A stretch of 64,000 bases of DNA from JADLDB01 sp040752975. GTDB lineage: Bacteria > Myxococcota > Myxococcia > Myxococcales > Myxococcaceae. The position numbers were made by a program, and so were the translations under genes. Shown piece by piece: positions 26,209 to 34,694 of the stretch. The notes beneath the pieces are model-generated. The model was not told where the DNA came from and searched no databases. It saw nothing but the letters and a program-made list of their open reading frames with translations. The DNA lies in NCBI GenBank assembly GCA_040752975.1, contig JBFMHF010000002.1, positions 1-64,000 on the forward strand, in the 5' to 3' direction. How positions within the stretch are numbered: position 1 is the first letter of the stretch; every line of letters starts with the position of its first letter.

Positions 26209-28188
26209 GTGCCCGATGCTCCTTGGCCGAAGGCCGAGACGGGGAACACGCTGAAGTCGATCGGAACCAGACTGTTGTTGGCGGTGGCGGTGCCCGCGCT
26301 GGTGGTGGCGCTGGTGGGCACCGTGGCCGCGTGGCGCCAGACGGACGCCGCGGTGCGCGAAAAGACACGGGCCGACGCCGTGGGCCTCGCCGAGTTCGTC
26401 GCCACCAGCTTCGGCACCGTCGACGACACGCGCCCCGGCACCCCACCCCGCGTCGCCCACCGCGCCGTAACCAACGCCGTCCGCAGCGACTGGGCGGCGA
26501 TGAAGCTGGTGACCGAGCTGCGGATCATCGATCGGCAGGGCGTGGTGCGCTGGTCGCGGCGGATCGAGGAGGAGGATCGCCCCTTCCCCGACGCGGCGCG
26601 CCTGCAGTCCGTCACCGTGGGGCGAGCCACCTTCGAGACGCCGTCCAGCTTGGTGCCCGGCGGAGGCGGCGGCGGTGAAGTCGTCTACCCCCTCGGGGGC
26701 GTGGCCTGCGGGGGGTGCCACACGGGCGAAGCCACGCTGCACACCGGAGTGCTGCAGCTGACGATCGGCGAGTCGGCGCTGCGCCGACAGGTGGCCGACG
26801 TCTTCTCGGGCGCGACGGGCTTCGTGGTGGCCTTCGCGCTGGCGCTGGCGCTGCTGGTGTTCTTCGCGGTGAGGGCCTTCGTGAGCCGCCGGGTGGCGCG
26901 GCTGGCCGCGGTGATGAAGCGCGTCGAGGACGGGGATCTCGTGGTGCGCGCCCCGGAGCTCGGTCAGGACGAGCTCGGTCAGCTCGCGCGCGCGTACAAC
27001 AAGATGCTGGCCCGCCTCACCGAGCTCAAGGTGTCCGAGATCGACACCCAGCGCGATCTCGACCGCGCCCGCACCGAGCTGTCGCTCAAGGCCGAGCTCG
27101 AGACGCGCGTGGGCGAGCTGCAGATCCTCTACGATCTGTCGCGCACCATCACGTCCACGCTGAACCTGCCGGAGGTGCTCGAGCGGATCGCGCAGGTGGT
27201 GCCGCAACGGCTCAAGGTCCCGAAGTTCAGCATCATGCTGCTCAACGGCGAGGGCCTGCTCGAGGTGCTCAAGGCGTGGCCCGCGAACGTCGGCTCCGAG
27301 GGGCTCACCTTCTCGGTGGGGGAAGGCATCTGCGGTCACGCGGCCGCCACCCGCAAGGACGTGTACGTGCCGGATCTGGAGCTCGATCGGATGTTCCGGA
27401 TCCGCGGCGGCGCGGGGGCCAAGGGCCGAGGATGCCTGCTGTCGGTGCCGATGGTGCACGGCGACGAGCTGCTGGGTGTGCTCAACTTCGAGCGACCCGA
27501 GAAGGCAGACTTCAGCGCCGAGGAGATCGAGTTCTTCACCGCCGTGGCGGGCCAGGCGGCGATGGCGGTGCAGAACGCGCGGCTGCACGAGCAGACGGTG
27601 GCGCTCTCCGTGACCGATCCGCTGACGGGCATCCCCAACCGGCGGCACCTCTTCCAGCAGCTCGACGCGGAGATCGTCCGCGCCAACCGCTTCGGCACCC
27701 AGCTCTCGGTCTTGATGATCGACATCGATCACTTCAAGCACCTGAACGACACGGCCGGGCACTCCGCTGGCGACGATGTGCTCAAGCAGGTGTCGGCAGT
27801 CCTTCGCGGAGCGGTGCGGAAGGTGGACACGGTGGCGCGGTACGGCGGCGAGGAGTTCATGGTGCTGCTCCCGCAGATCGCGCGGGCCGAGGCGCTCGAG
27901 GTCGCCGAGAAGCTGCGCCGCAGCGTGGAGGAGTCGCCCTGTGAGCACGCGAAGGCACAGCCCGGGGGGAAGGTGACGATCTCCATCGGCGTGGCGAACC
28001 TGCCCGGCGACGCGGCCGAGCGCGGCAGACTGGTGGACTGTGCAGACTCGGCCCTCTACGCGTCCAAGCGCGGAGGCCGGAACAAGACCACCGCGTACCA
28101 GCCAGGCATGGAGCTGGATCCCACGCGCCAGCGCGGTCCGCACGCCCAGCGCCGGCGCACGGGAGAAGTGCCGATCACCCGCGCCTGA
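26209..28188 (+). CDS. Membrane diguanylate cyclase with periplasmic c-heme motif, HAMP, GAF and GGDEF
   Basis: A 659-residue sensor enzyme making c-di-GMP. Transmembrane helices lie at about 21-40 and 204-222. The periplasmic loop has a CXXCH motif (C167-H171, ACGGCH), so it probably carries a covalent heme. HAMP follows at about 223-275, then GAF at about 305-460, and the GGDEF domain with active-site YGGEEF. RKVD five residues before GGEEF is a standard inhibitory-site RxxD. The GTG start is the longest choice; a shorter start near the LKSIGTRLLL segment is possible. Confidence 0.88.
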   Translation: MPDAPWPKAETGNTLKSIGTRLLLAVAVPALVVALVGTVAAWRQTDAAVREKTRADAVGLAEFVATSFGTVDDTRPGTPPRVAHRAVTNAVRSDWAAMKLVTELRIIDRQGVVRWSRRIEEEDRPFPDAARLQSVTVGRATFETPSSLVPGGGGGGEVVYPLGGVACGGCHTGEATLHTGVLQLTIGESALRRQVADVFSGATGFVVAFALALALLVFFAVRAFVSRRVARLAAVMKRVEDGDLVVRAPELGQDELGQLARAYNKMLARLTELKVSEIDTQRDLDRARTELSLKAELETRVGELQILYDLSRTITSTLNLPEVLERIAQVVPQRLKVPKFSIMLLNGEGLLEVLKAWPANVGSEGLTFSVGEGICGHAAATRKDVYVPDLELDRMFRIRGGAGAKGRGCLLSVPMVHGDELLGVLNFERPEKADFSAEEIEFFTAVAGQAAMAVQNARLHEQTVALSVTDPLTGIPNRRHLFQQLDAEIVRANRFGTQLSVLMIDIDHFKHLNDTAGHSAGDDVLKQVSAVLRGAVRKVDTVARYGGEEFMVLLPQIARAEALEVAEKLRRSVEESPCEHAKAQPGGKVTISIGVANLPGDAAERGRLVDCADSALYASKRGGRNKTTAYQPGMELDPTRQRGPHAQRRRTGEVPITRA

Positions 28189-28829
28189 GCGAAGTGCGCA
28201 GGCCGAAGAAGTCCGCGACGCACGGCACGGCCGACGGTGACAGCAAGGCGCCGTCGTCGACAGCAGGGCGCCGTCGTCGCCCCCCTGACGAGCACAGGTT
28301 GCCCCACACGACGACGACGCCCGGGTGCCCGTCGCCGGCGCGCTGGTCCTCCGCGGGAGCCCGCGCCTCGAGAACAGGGGTTCCGAGTTCCTGCCCGCAC
28401 TCGAGCAACGCTGGCAGGGCAAGGCCGGGGCCGCGCACGGCAGGGCTCACCCTGAACTCAAGCTGGACGAGGTGTGAGTGGTGGCGCGTGGCGTTGCCGC
28501 CGCCCGCGGTCATCTCTGCTCGTGATCACGGCCCGAGCGCGACCGCGCACCGACGCGCTCTTGAAGCGCGGCCATCTGACGCCCGACGCGGATCCGGCCG
28601 AGGTCGACCAGGAGCCGGCTCGGTGCGCCACGTCTTCGACCCGGTGCGCGACCAGGTGGAGGCGCGCGCAGGCTGCCGCCGCGGTGGTGGCCGTCGTCAG
28701 AGCTCGTCGGCGATCGCGCCGCCCTCCCTCCGGCAACGTCCTGCGCGCACCGGATGGCGGCGTGGAGGCGGTGGCTGCGCGCTCCGAGTGGAACGTCGAG
28801 GACGCCACCGGCAACTCGAACGGCCTGGC
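28189..28829 (-). other. 641-bp region without a convincing gene, possible decayed coding sequence
   Basis: Between the diguanylate cyclase and the end of rlmE. A minus-strand frame at about 28175-28513 reads somewhat like protein (LVQLEFRVSPAVRGPG and PGVVVVWGNLCSSG, reminiscent of a carboxypeptidase-regulatory-like beta domain). It has no good start and overlaps the cyclase end. I treat this as a possible remnant only. No RNA gene or repeat was recognised. Confidence 0.35.
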
Positions 28830-29435
28830 TCAGCCCGCCCGGCGCCGCAGCCCGACCAGGTAGATCTCCATGCTGGCTCCGCGCGTCGCCTCGGGCCGCA
28901 CCACCTTCACGTCCTCGTACACGCTGCGGATCTCCTCGCGGAAGTCCTCGAAGCCGCCGCCCATGAAGAGCTTGGCGATGAAGTGGCCCTGGGGCTTGCC
29001 GCGCCGCCTCCCTACGTCCAACGCCTTGCCCGCCAGCCGCAGCGATCGCGCCTCGTCGGTGGCCTTGATGCCCGTCGTCTTGGGTGCGAGGTCCGACACC
29101 ACCACGTCGATGGGGCCTGGCTTGAGCGCCTCCAGCTTCGCGTCGAAGTCTTCGGCCAGGACGTCCAGCACCGCCGTCTTCACGTTCGGTCTCCCCAGCG
29201 GGCGGATCTCGGCGAGATCCACGCCCACCACGAAGCCCGTCGGCCCCACCTCGTCGAGGATGACCTGCAGGAATCCCCCGGGCGCCGCGCCGAGGTCCAC
29301 CACCACCTGCCCCTTCCTGAAGACGCCGAAGCGCCGGGCGATCTCGTCGATCTTGAAGGCGCTTCGGGCGCGCAGGCCCGACTCCTTCGCCTTGCGGTAG
29401 AAGAAGTCCTTCGGCTGGTAGGGCCGCTTCGCCAC
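28830..29435 (-). CDS. rlmE: 23S rRNA 2'-O-ribose methyltransferase RlmE (RrmJ/FtsJ)
   Basis: SAM-dependent methylation of a uridine in the 23S A-loop. 201 residues, GTG start. The N-terminus MAKRPYQPKDFFYRKAKESG leads to the first catalytic Lys in RSAFKIDEI. The SAM motif is VVDLGAAPGGFLQV, followed by VVSDLAPKTTG (Asp), FIAKLFMGGG (Lys) and SMEIYLVG (Glu), completing the K-D-K-E tetrad. Length and order match the family. Confidence 0.92.
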   Translation of the reverse strand: MAKRPYQPKDFFYRKAKESGLRARSAFKIDEIARRFGVFRKGQVVVDLGAAPGGFLQVILDEVGPTGFVVGVDLAEIRPLGRPNVKTAVLDVLAEDFDAKLEALKPGPIDVVVSDLAPKTTGIKATDEARSLRLAGKALDVGRRRGKPQGHFIAKLFMGGGFEDFREEIRSVYEDVKVVRPEATRGASMEIYLVGLRRRAG

Positions 29436-29448
29436 GCGTCCAGAACGC

Positions 29449-30099
29449 TCAGGGCGCCGCGGGAGGCGTTCCGCTCTCCTGCGAGAGATCGTCCCCGTTG
29501 GCGGCGTTCTTCACCTTCTCGAAGAGCTTCATGTACCGCGTCTCGGCGAAGTCCTTCACCTTGTCCACGCTGATGCGCCGGGCGCCCGTGCCGCTGATCA
29601 GCGCCTGGAAGACGCGCACCTTGGGCGCCGCCTTGTCCTGGGCCCAGACGGTGATGGTGGACGCGATCGGGCAGGCCTCCGCTGCCCTGGCCGCGGCGAA
29701 GGACGCCTCGATCGGCAGGTTCTTCGGCTCCGAGTTGAACCACTGGACGTAGGCCACCGCGTGCGCGGCCTCGGTGTCCACCTCGAGCCGCCCCACCCGC
29801 CCGGCCAGCTCTCCGACGGCGAACAGCTCCTTGAGGTTGGCCTCGCACTTGGCCTTCAGGTCCCCGGCCTCGTCGCCCCTGGCGACGGCCTTCTCGAGCT
29901 CCTTCGGCTTGTAGCCCGCGTCCTTCGCGATCGCCGGCAGGCGCTTCTCCGGCTTCATCGCCTGCACCCGCTCGTCGGTGAGCGCGATCTTGTAGTGCCG
30001 GTACATCTTGAACTCGTCTTCACTCAGGCCCAGAGGCTCGAGGGCAACGACGGGGGCGGACGACAGCAGGACGACCAGGGCGACGAACGACGATTTCAT
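29449..30099 (-). CDS. Secreted protein of unknown function
   Basis: A 216-residue protein with signal peptide (MKSSFVALVVLLSSAPVVAL). The mature part is helical and rich in Lys/Glu/Ala, with EDEFKMYRHYKIALTDERV near its start; no family recognised. The ATG at 30097-30099 is chosen for the signal peptide and a GGAGGTCG a short way upstream. Just upstream of rlmE (13 bases) and divergent from the zinc-ribbon gene at 30142. Confidence 0.75.
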   Translation of the reverse strand: MKSSFVALVVLLSSAPVVALEPLGLSEDEFKMYRHYKIALTDERVQAMKPEKRLPAIAKDAGYKPKELEKAVARGDEAGDLKAKCEANLKELFAVGELAGRVGRLEVDTEAAHAVAYVQWFNSEPKNLPIEASFAAARAAEACPIASTITVWAQDKAAPKVRVFQALISGTGARRISVDKVKDFAETRYMKLFEKVKNAANGDDLSQESGTPPAAP

Positions 30100-30141
30100 C
30101 CGGACACGACCTCCAGGGTGGGGGTGCGTTATACCCGCGAC

Positions 30142-30429
30142 ATGCCCGGGTGTGGAAAGTGCGGAGCGCAGCTCGACGTCATGTTCAACCAGGTCGGCCG
30201 GGGCGACCTCTGCCCCGAGTGCGAAGCCGAGCTGCATGCGTGCATCCATTGCCGGCACTACGACGAGAACGTCGCCAAACAATGCAAGGAGCCCTTCGCC
30301 GAGGTCCCGCAGGACAAGGAATCCGCCAACTTCTGCGAGTTCTTCCAGATCGGCGACGGGACCGTGCGCCAGTCGGGCCCCTCAAAGGCCGAGCTCTTGT
30401 CGGCGGCGGAGTCGCTGTTCAAGAAGTAG
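30142..30429 (+). CDS. Small zinc-ribbon protein
   Basis: A 95-residue cytoplasmic protein. Cys pairs CGKCG, CPEC and CIHC plus single Cys further on suggest two zinc-binding ribbons in the first 65 residues (GRGDLCPECEAELHACIHCR). The C-terminal helix ends LFKK. The last 48 bases overlap the convergent protease gene. Function unknown; it may bind protein or nucleic acid. Confidence 0.75.
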   Translation: MPGCGKCGAQLDVMFNQVGRGDLCPECEAELHACIHCRHYDENVAKQCKEPFAEVPQDKESANFCEFFQIGDGTVRQSGPSKAELLSAAESLFKK

Positions 30430-31848
30430 CAGCGCGAGGATCGCCAGGGCCGAGCCCGGCGCGGCCGCGCAACCGGATCCGGGCGCATTCGACTCGCCGC
30501 ACGTCACGGGGGCGCACCCTTCCCCCTCGGCGCACAGAGCCTCTCCACACTGCCCCTCGCCCGGCGCGTCGAGCGTGACCTCGAACGATCCGTCGCCCTG
30601 CAAACGGATGTCGTCGATGAGCCAACCCGTCACCTCGCCCGAGTAGCGGTTGGTGTCGAAGGACAGGTTGTCCTTCGCCAGCGCGTTCCCCGGAAAGCCC
30701 GGGCGCAGGTAGCGGCCGTCGTGGAACAGATCGGTGTTGGCGGAGAACCGGCCGCCCTGCTCGATCTCGTAGCGGCCGTCCGCCTGGATGAGGCGGATGT
30801 ACGGGTGGTACGGATCACACTCCACGCAGTCGAGGCTGCGCTCGGCGAAGGCGCCTTCGTCTCCCTTGAGCTTGACCGTGCGATCGACGTGGAAGACGGC
30901 CAGGCCCCGCGACGCCAGCGATTGATCGAAGGCGCCGGGCCCGCGGTTCTCGATGAGCAGGTACTCGGTTCCGGTGCCCAGCCGGTACACGTCGCCCGTG
31001 GTCTCGGCCGGGCGGATCACCACGCGCTGCCGGCCCTGCACCTGGTGCCAATTCGCCCAGCGCAGCCGGAAGCGCGTCTCTGCGTCGGGCAGCGGCACCT
31101 TCGCGTCGTAGCCCCACGCGCCCATGAAGGAGAGGTACAGCCCGTCGTACTGCCCCGACTCGTCGTAGAGATCGGTCAGGCCGAGGAGGTGCCCGAACTC
31201 GTGGATCATCACGAAGCGATCGCCCTCCCCCGCGATCGCGAAGTGGCCCAGCTTGATCCCCTGGACGATCAGCGGCCCGCCGCTCCCTCCGTTCAGGTTG
31301 TCGCCCCGGTTGAAGAACGCGAAGGGGAAGGCGATCCCGCCGAAGGGCGTGTTGGTGAGGATCATCACCCCGTCGGCCCAGCCGTCGGCCACGCCCTTGC
31401 GGCCGTTGAGATCGAGCTGCGTGAAGTCGAAGCCGGCGTCACGCACCCTCGCGATGATGTCGCGCATCATGTCCATGCCGCTGGTGAGCGCGGTGATGTC
31501 CCCGCGGGCAATGGCGCAGTTGGGAAACTGGGCGGCAGGGAGCGGGCAGGTCTCGTACGTCACCTTGGGCGCCACCACCACCCGCGGGCGATAGCGCCCC
31601 AGCGAGGCCGTCTCGAAGTACCGCACGAAGCCGTTGGCGTCGCCCGGCCCGAAGAAGGACTCGAGCAACCCCACGTCCAGCGGGGGGAAGCCCTTCACCT
31701 CCACGGGAATGAGGAGCAGCTTCGCGTCGCCCAGGTACGGGGCCTTGCGCGGCCCCACGTCCTCACGCACCACGAAGTGATCCATGTAGTCGGCCCGCCC
31801 CAGGGCCGGAGTGATCAACAGCAACAGGGCCAGGAGCCGTCGCAGCAC
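30382..31848 (-). CDS. M6-type secreted metalloprotease with MYXO-CTERM-like tail
   Basis: A 488-residue exported protease. Signal peptide at 1-18. The zinc site is HEFGHLLGL, followed by a Met-turn-like SFMGAWGYD, as in immune-inhibitor A/M6 metalloproteases. After the catalytic domain comes a beta-rich region. The tail reads GSGCAAAPG, a hydrophobic helix and RLRRRQ, matching the MYXO-CTERM plan for attachment to the outer surface. Substrate unknown. Confidence 0.85.
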   Translation of the reverse strand: MLRRLLALLLLITPALGRADYMDHFVVREDVGPRKAPYLGDAKLLLIPVEVKGFPPLDVGLLESFFGPGDANGFVRYFETASLGRYRPRVVVAPKVTYETCPLPAAQFPNCAIARGDITALTSGMDMMRDIIARVRDAGFDFTQLDLNGRKGVADGWADGVMILTNTPFGGIAFPFAFFNRGDNLNGGSGGPLIVQGIKLGHFAIAGEGDRFVMIHEFGHLLGLTDLYDESGQYDGLYLSFMGAWGYDAKVPLPDAETRFRLRWANWHQVQGRQRVVIRPAETTGDVYRLGTGTEYLLIENRGPGAFDQSLASRGLAVFHVDRTVKLKGDEGAFAERSLDCVECDPYHPYIRLIQADGRYEIEQGGRFSANTDLFHDGRYLRPGFPGNALAKDNLSFDTNRYSGEVTGWLIDDIRLQGDGSFEVTLDAPGEGQCGEALCAEGEGCAPVTCGESNAPGSGCAAAPGSALAILALLLLEQRLRRRQELGL

Positions 31849-32038
31849 GCCTCAAGGTGTTTCACGCTCGGGCCCCGGCGCGCAAGTGCCAGCGAGCCTG
31901 GGTGGCGATCGACGTGAGGGTGTCGCCCTCCCCCGTCCGGTGGACCACGGGCTGACGCGGCGACGGGCACCTCGGGGCAGCCCCGGGACGGACGAGGCGC
32001 AGGTTCCGCCGGATGTCCCGCTTTGCCCCGGCCTCGGC

Positions 32039-33178
32039 TCAGAAGCCGACCAGCTTGGAGATGATCTCCTTCATGATCTCGCTGGTTCCGCCGCCGATGG
32101 TGATGAGGCGGATGTCGCGCCACGCGCGGGCGATGTCCGTCTCCTCGATGTAGCCCATCCCGCCGTAGAACTGCTGGCAGTCGTACGCCACCTTCTGCGC
32201 GAGATCGCCGGCCACCAGCTTGGCCATGCTGATCTCCTTCACCGGGTTCTCCTTCGCCTCGAACAGCTCGACCGCGTGGTAGGTGAGCCGCTTGCACGCC
32301 TCGATGTTCGCCAGGTGCTCGACGAACTTGTGCTTCCACACCTGGAACTTGATCAACGGCTTGCCGAAGGCGCTGCGCTCGTTCCCATAGCGGACCGCGT
32401 CGGCCACCATGCGCTCCATGCCCGCCACCGCGATGATCGCCGCCGTCAGGCGCTCGCCCTGGAAGTTCGTCATCACGTGGTAGAAGCCCTCGTCCTGCTC
32501 GCCCAGCACGTAGCGGGCGGGGATCCGGCAGTCCTCGAAGTAGAGGATCGCCGTGTCCGACGAGAGGTTGCCGATCTTGTCCAGCTTCTTCGACACCGCG
32601 AAGCCCTTCACGTCCGTCGGGAAGGTGAAGAGCGAGATGCCGCCGTAGCCCTCCGCCCCCGTGCGCGCCGCCAGGGTGATGAAGTCGGCCCGCGTGCCGT
32701 TGGTGATCCACATCTTCGATCCGTTGATCACGTACTCGTCGCCCACCTTCCGCGCCGTCGTCTTCAGGTTGGCCACGTCGCTGCCCACGCCCGGCTCGGA
32801 CACGCCCAGCGCGGCGATCTTCTCGCCCTTGAGCGCCGGCTCGAGGAAGGTGCGCTTCTGCTCGTCGGTGCCGATCTCGTTGATGATCGGCGTCGCCATC
32901 TGGCTCTGCACCAGCAGCGCCATGTTCACGCCGGCGTTGTGGCTGTGCACCAATTCTTCGCAGAAGGCCGTGACGTACCAGTAGTCCAGCCCGCTGCCGC
33001 CGTACTTCGGATCATGGTTGATCCCCAGAAAGCCCAGCTCGCCCGCCTGCTTGAAGACCTCACGGGGGAAGATGCCCGCCCGATCCCACTCCAGAGCGTG
33101 TGGCGTCAGCTCGCGCTCCACCCACTGGCGGACCGACTTGCGGAAGGCTTCGTGCTCGGCGGTGAAGTAGTTCGGCAT
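32039..33178 (-). CDS. Acyl-CoA dehydrogenase
   Basis: FAD-dependent alpha,beta-dehydrogenation of an acyl-CoA, 379 residues. The ATG at 33176-33178 follows a strong GGAGGAG. FAD/substrate segments are LGVSEPGVGSDVANL and MWITNGTRADF; QQFYGGMGYIEETDIAR and IGGGTSEIMKEII close the C-terminal helical domain. In the medium-chain position (YEGT) there is Gly, while NFQGERL carries a Glu where long-chain and isovaleryl enzymes have their catalytic base. That points to the LCAD/IVD subgroup. Chain specificity is not readable. Confidence 0.92.
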   Translation of the reverse strand: MPNYFTAEHEAFRKSVRQWVERELTPHALEWDRAGIFPREVFKQAGELGFLGINHDPKYGGSGLDYWYVTAFCEELVHSHNAGVNMALLVQSQMATPIINEIGTDEQKRTFLEPALKGEKIAALGVSEPGVGSDVANLKTTARKVGDEYVINGSKMWITNGTRADFITLAARTGAEGYGGISLFTFPTDVKGFAVSKKLDKIGNLSSDTAILYFEDCRIPARYVLGEQDEGFYHVMTNFQGERLTAAIIAVAGMERMVADAVRYGNERSAFGKPLIKFQVWKHKFVEHLANIEACKRLTYHAVELFEAKENPVKEISMAKLVAGDLAQKVAYDCQQFYGGMGYIEETDIARAWRDIRLITIGGGTSEIMKEIISKLVGF

Positions 33179-33215
33179 GTGCTCCTCCAGTGCGACGCCG
33201 GGAACGGCCGTCGAA

Positions 33216-33233
33216 ATTGATTTCGGAATCAAT
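33216..33233. promoter_or_regulatory. Perfect 18-bp palindromic operator candidate upstream of the acyl-CoA dehydrogenase
   Basis: ATTGATT-TCGG-AATCAAT, two perfect 7-base arms with a 4-base centre, 37 bases upstream of the dehydrogenase start. It is AT-rich inside a GC-rich region. Size and symmetry fit a dimeric TetR- or GntR-type repressor site, as is common for fatty-acid or branched-chain degradation genes. The regulator is not in this window. Confidence 0.55.
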
Positions 33234-33317
33234 ACCAGACCAGGACTGAAACGCAACGGGGGAGTCCTGAAGTGGCGGACTCCCCCGAAACCCGGCGGTG
33301 ACGCTCGCTCGAGTGCG

Positions 33318-34646
33318 CTACAGCGGGTTGCAGTAGCCGTAGCCGGTGGGGGCGCCGGTGATCTGCAAGCAGTTCTGCGGGCGCGGCACCTGGATGCAGC
33401 CGGCGGTGCCCGCCGCCACATCGCAGTAGGCGCGGCAGATGCCCGTCTGGCCCAGCACCAGGCCCAGGCAGTGGATCGAGCGCGGCGCGGGGTTGGTGGA
33501 GAAGCAGGCGGTGGCCACGGTGCAGGCGTCGTCCTCCACCTTCATGTCGGTGGGAGCCGCGCAGTACGAGGCGGGCGTAGCGGCCGACGAGTCGTAGTAG
33601 CAGTAGGTGCCCGTCGGGCAGTCCGGGCTGCGGATGTCGCAGGGCCGCCGACAGGCCTGCTGCACCGGGTTCTGCACGCAGATCTCGGCGGGGTTGGTGC
33701 CCCCGTCGACGTTGGCCGGCGCGCACACGAGGCCGCCTCGGCCACCGCACTTGCACTTGCCGTCCTCGGGATCGCAGCTGGTGCCCCCGGTGCAGGACTT
33801 CGGCCCGCCGTCGGGCTGCACGCACTGCTGGCCGCCCTGGCACTGGGCCGGGGGCCCGAGGTTGCAGATCTGGTTGCTGGCGCACACCGGGCCGCCAGGG
33901 CCGCCGCACTTGCACAGCCCGTCCACCGGATCGCAGGTGGTGTTGTTGAGGCAGGTGACGTTCGCGCAGGCGTTGCCCGGCCGGCACGCCAGCTGGTTGG
34001 CGGCGCAGCCGCCGTCGCCGCCGGGCGGGCACGCGCACGCCTCGCCGCTCTGACACACCACCTGGTTGCACTTGCAGAGGCCGTCGGCGCTGTCGCAGAC
34101 GTTGTTCCCCGTGCAGGTGACGCCGGTGCACGCGTCCGCCACGCACGTCTTCGCCCCCTCGCTGTTCACCGAGCAGCTCTGCCCCGCGGCGCAGAGCGCG
34201 CCGCCGCACTTGCATTGGCCGGTCAGCTGATCACAGGTCTGGTTGAGGGGGCAGGCCACCTGGCCGCAGTTGACCCGCGGCACGCAGGCCTTCGCGTTGG
34301 GGTTGCACTCCTCGGTGTCGGTGCAGACGGTGCCGCCGGTGCCGCCGCACTTGCACAGGCCGTCCAGCACGTCGCAGCTGGTGCCGGGCTTGTCGGTGCA
34401 GTCCACCCGCGAGCAGCGCGAGGACAGGCAGGTGTTGGCCACCGGATCGCACGAGAAGCCCTCGGAGCAGACGACGCCGCCCCGCCCGCCGCACTTGCAC
34501 ACCCCGTCCGAGGGATCACAGGTGAGCGGCGGCTCGCAGTTGACGTTGCGATCGACGCACAGGTTGTTGCTGCCGCCACCGCAGGACGCGGTGACCGCGC
34601 CGACGACGAGCGCGGCCAGGGCCGCCAGGACAATGTTCTTCAGCAT
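33318..34646 (-). CDS. Cys-rich repeat lipoprotein
   Basis: A 442-residue exported protein with a lipoprotein-like signal (VTASC at Cys22). Most of the mature part is built of short Cys-rich units of the form CDxxDGLCKCGG, with seven or more copies spaced 30-60 residues apart, EGF/follistatin-like in spacing. The C-terminal 130 residues are also Cys-rich but non-repetitive. It is third after the vWA lipoprotein and the fused surface protein, 48 bases downstream of the latter. Likely a disulfide-stabilised surface protein; function unknown. Confidence 0.8.
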   Translation of the reverse strand: MLKNIVLAALAALVVGAVTASCGGGSNNLCVDRNVNCEPPLTCDPSDGVCKCGGRGGVVCSEGFSCDPVANTCLSSRCSRVDCTDKPGTSCDVLDGLCKCGGTGGTVCTDTEECNPNAKACVPRVNCGQVACPLNQTCDQLTGQCKCGGALCAAGQSCSVNSEGAKTCVADACTGVTCTGNNVCDSADGLCKCNQVVCQSGEACACPPGGDGGCAANQLACRPGNACANVTCLNNTTCDPVDGLCKCGGPGGPVCASNQICNLGPPAQCQGGQQCVQPDGGPKSCTGGTSCDPEDGKCKCGGRGGLVCAPANVDGGTNPAEICVQNPVQQACRRPCDIRSPDCPTGTYCYYDSSAATPASYCAAPTDMKVEDDACTVATACFSTNPAPRSIHCLGLVLGQTGICRAYCDVAAGTAGCIQVPRPQNCLQITGAPTGYGYCNPL

Positions 34647-34694
34647 GATTGGAGTGCGTCCTCTAGGTCGATTGAAGGTCCAGTTCCAGCGCTC

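Noticed and set aside
31973..31985. Perfect 6-bp inverted repeat CGGGGC-A-GCCCCG as a terminator
   Set aside because: Realistic stem is only 5 bp with a 3-base loop and no following T run; such GC palindromes are expected by chance here.
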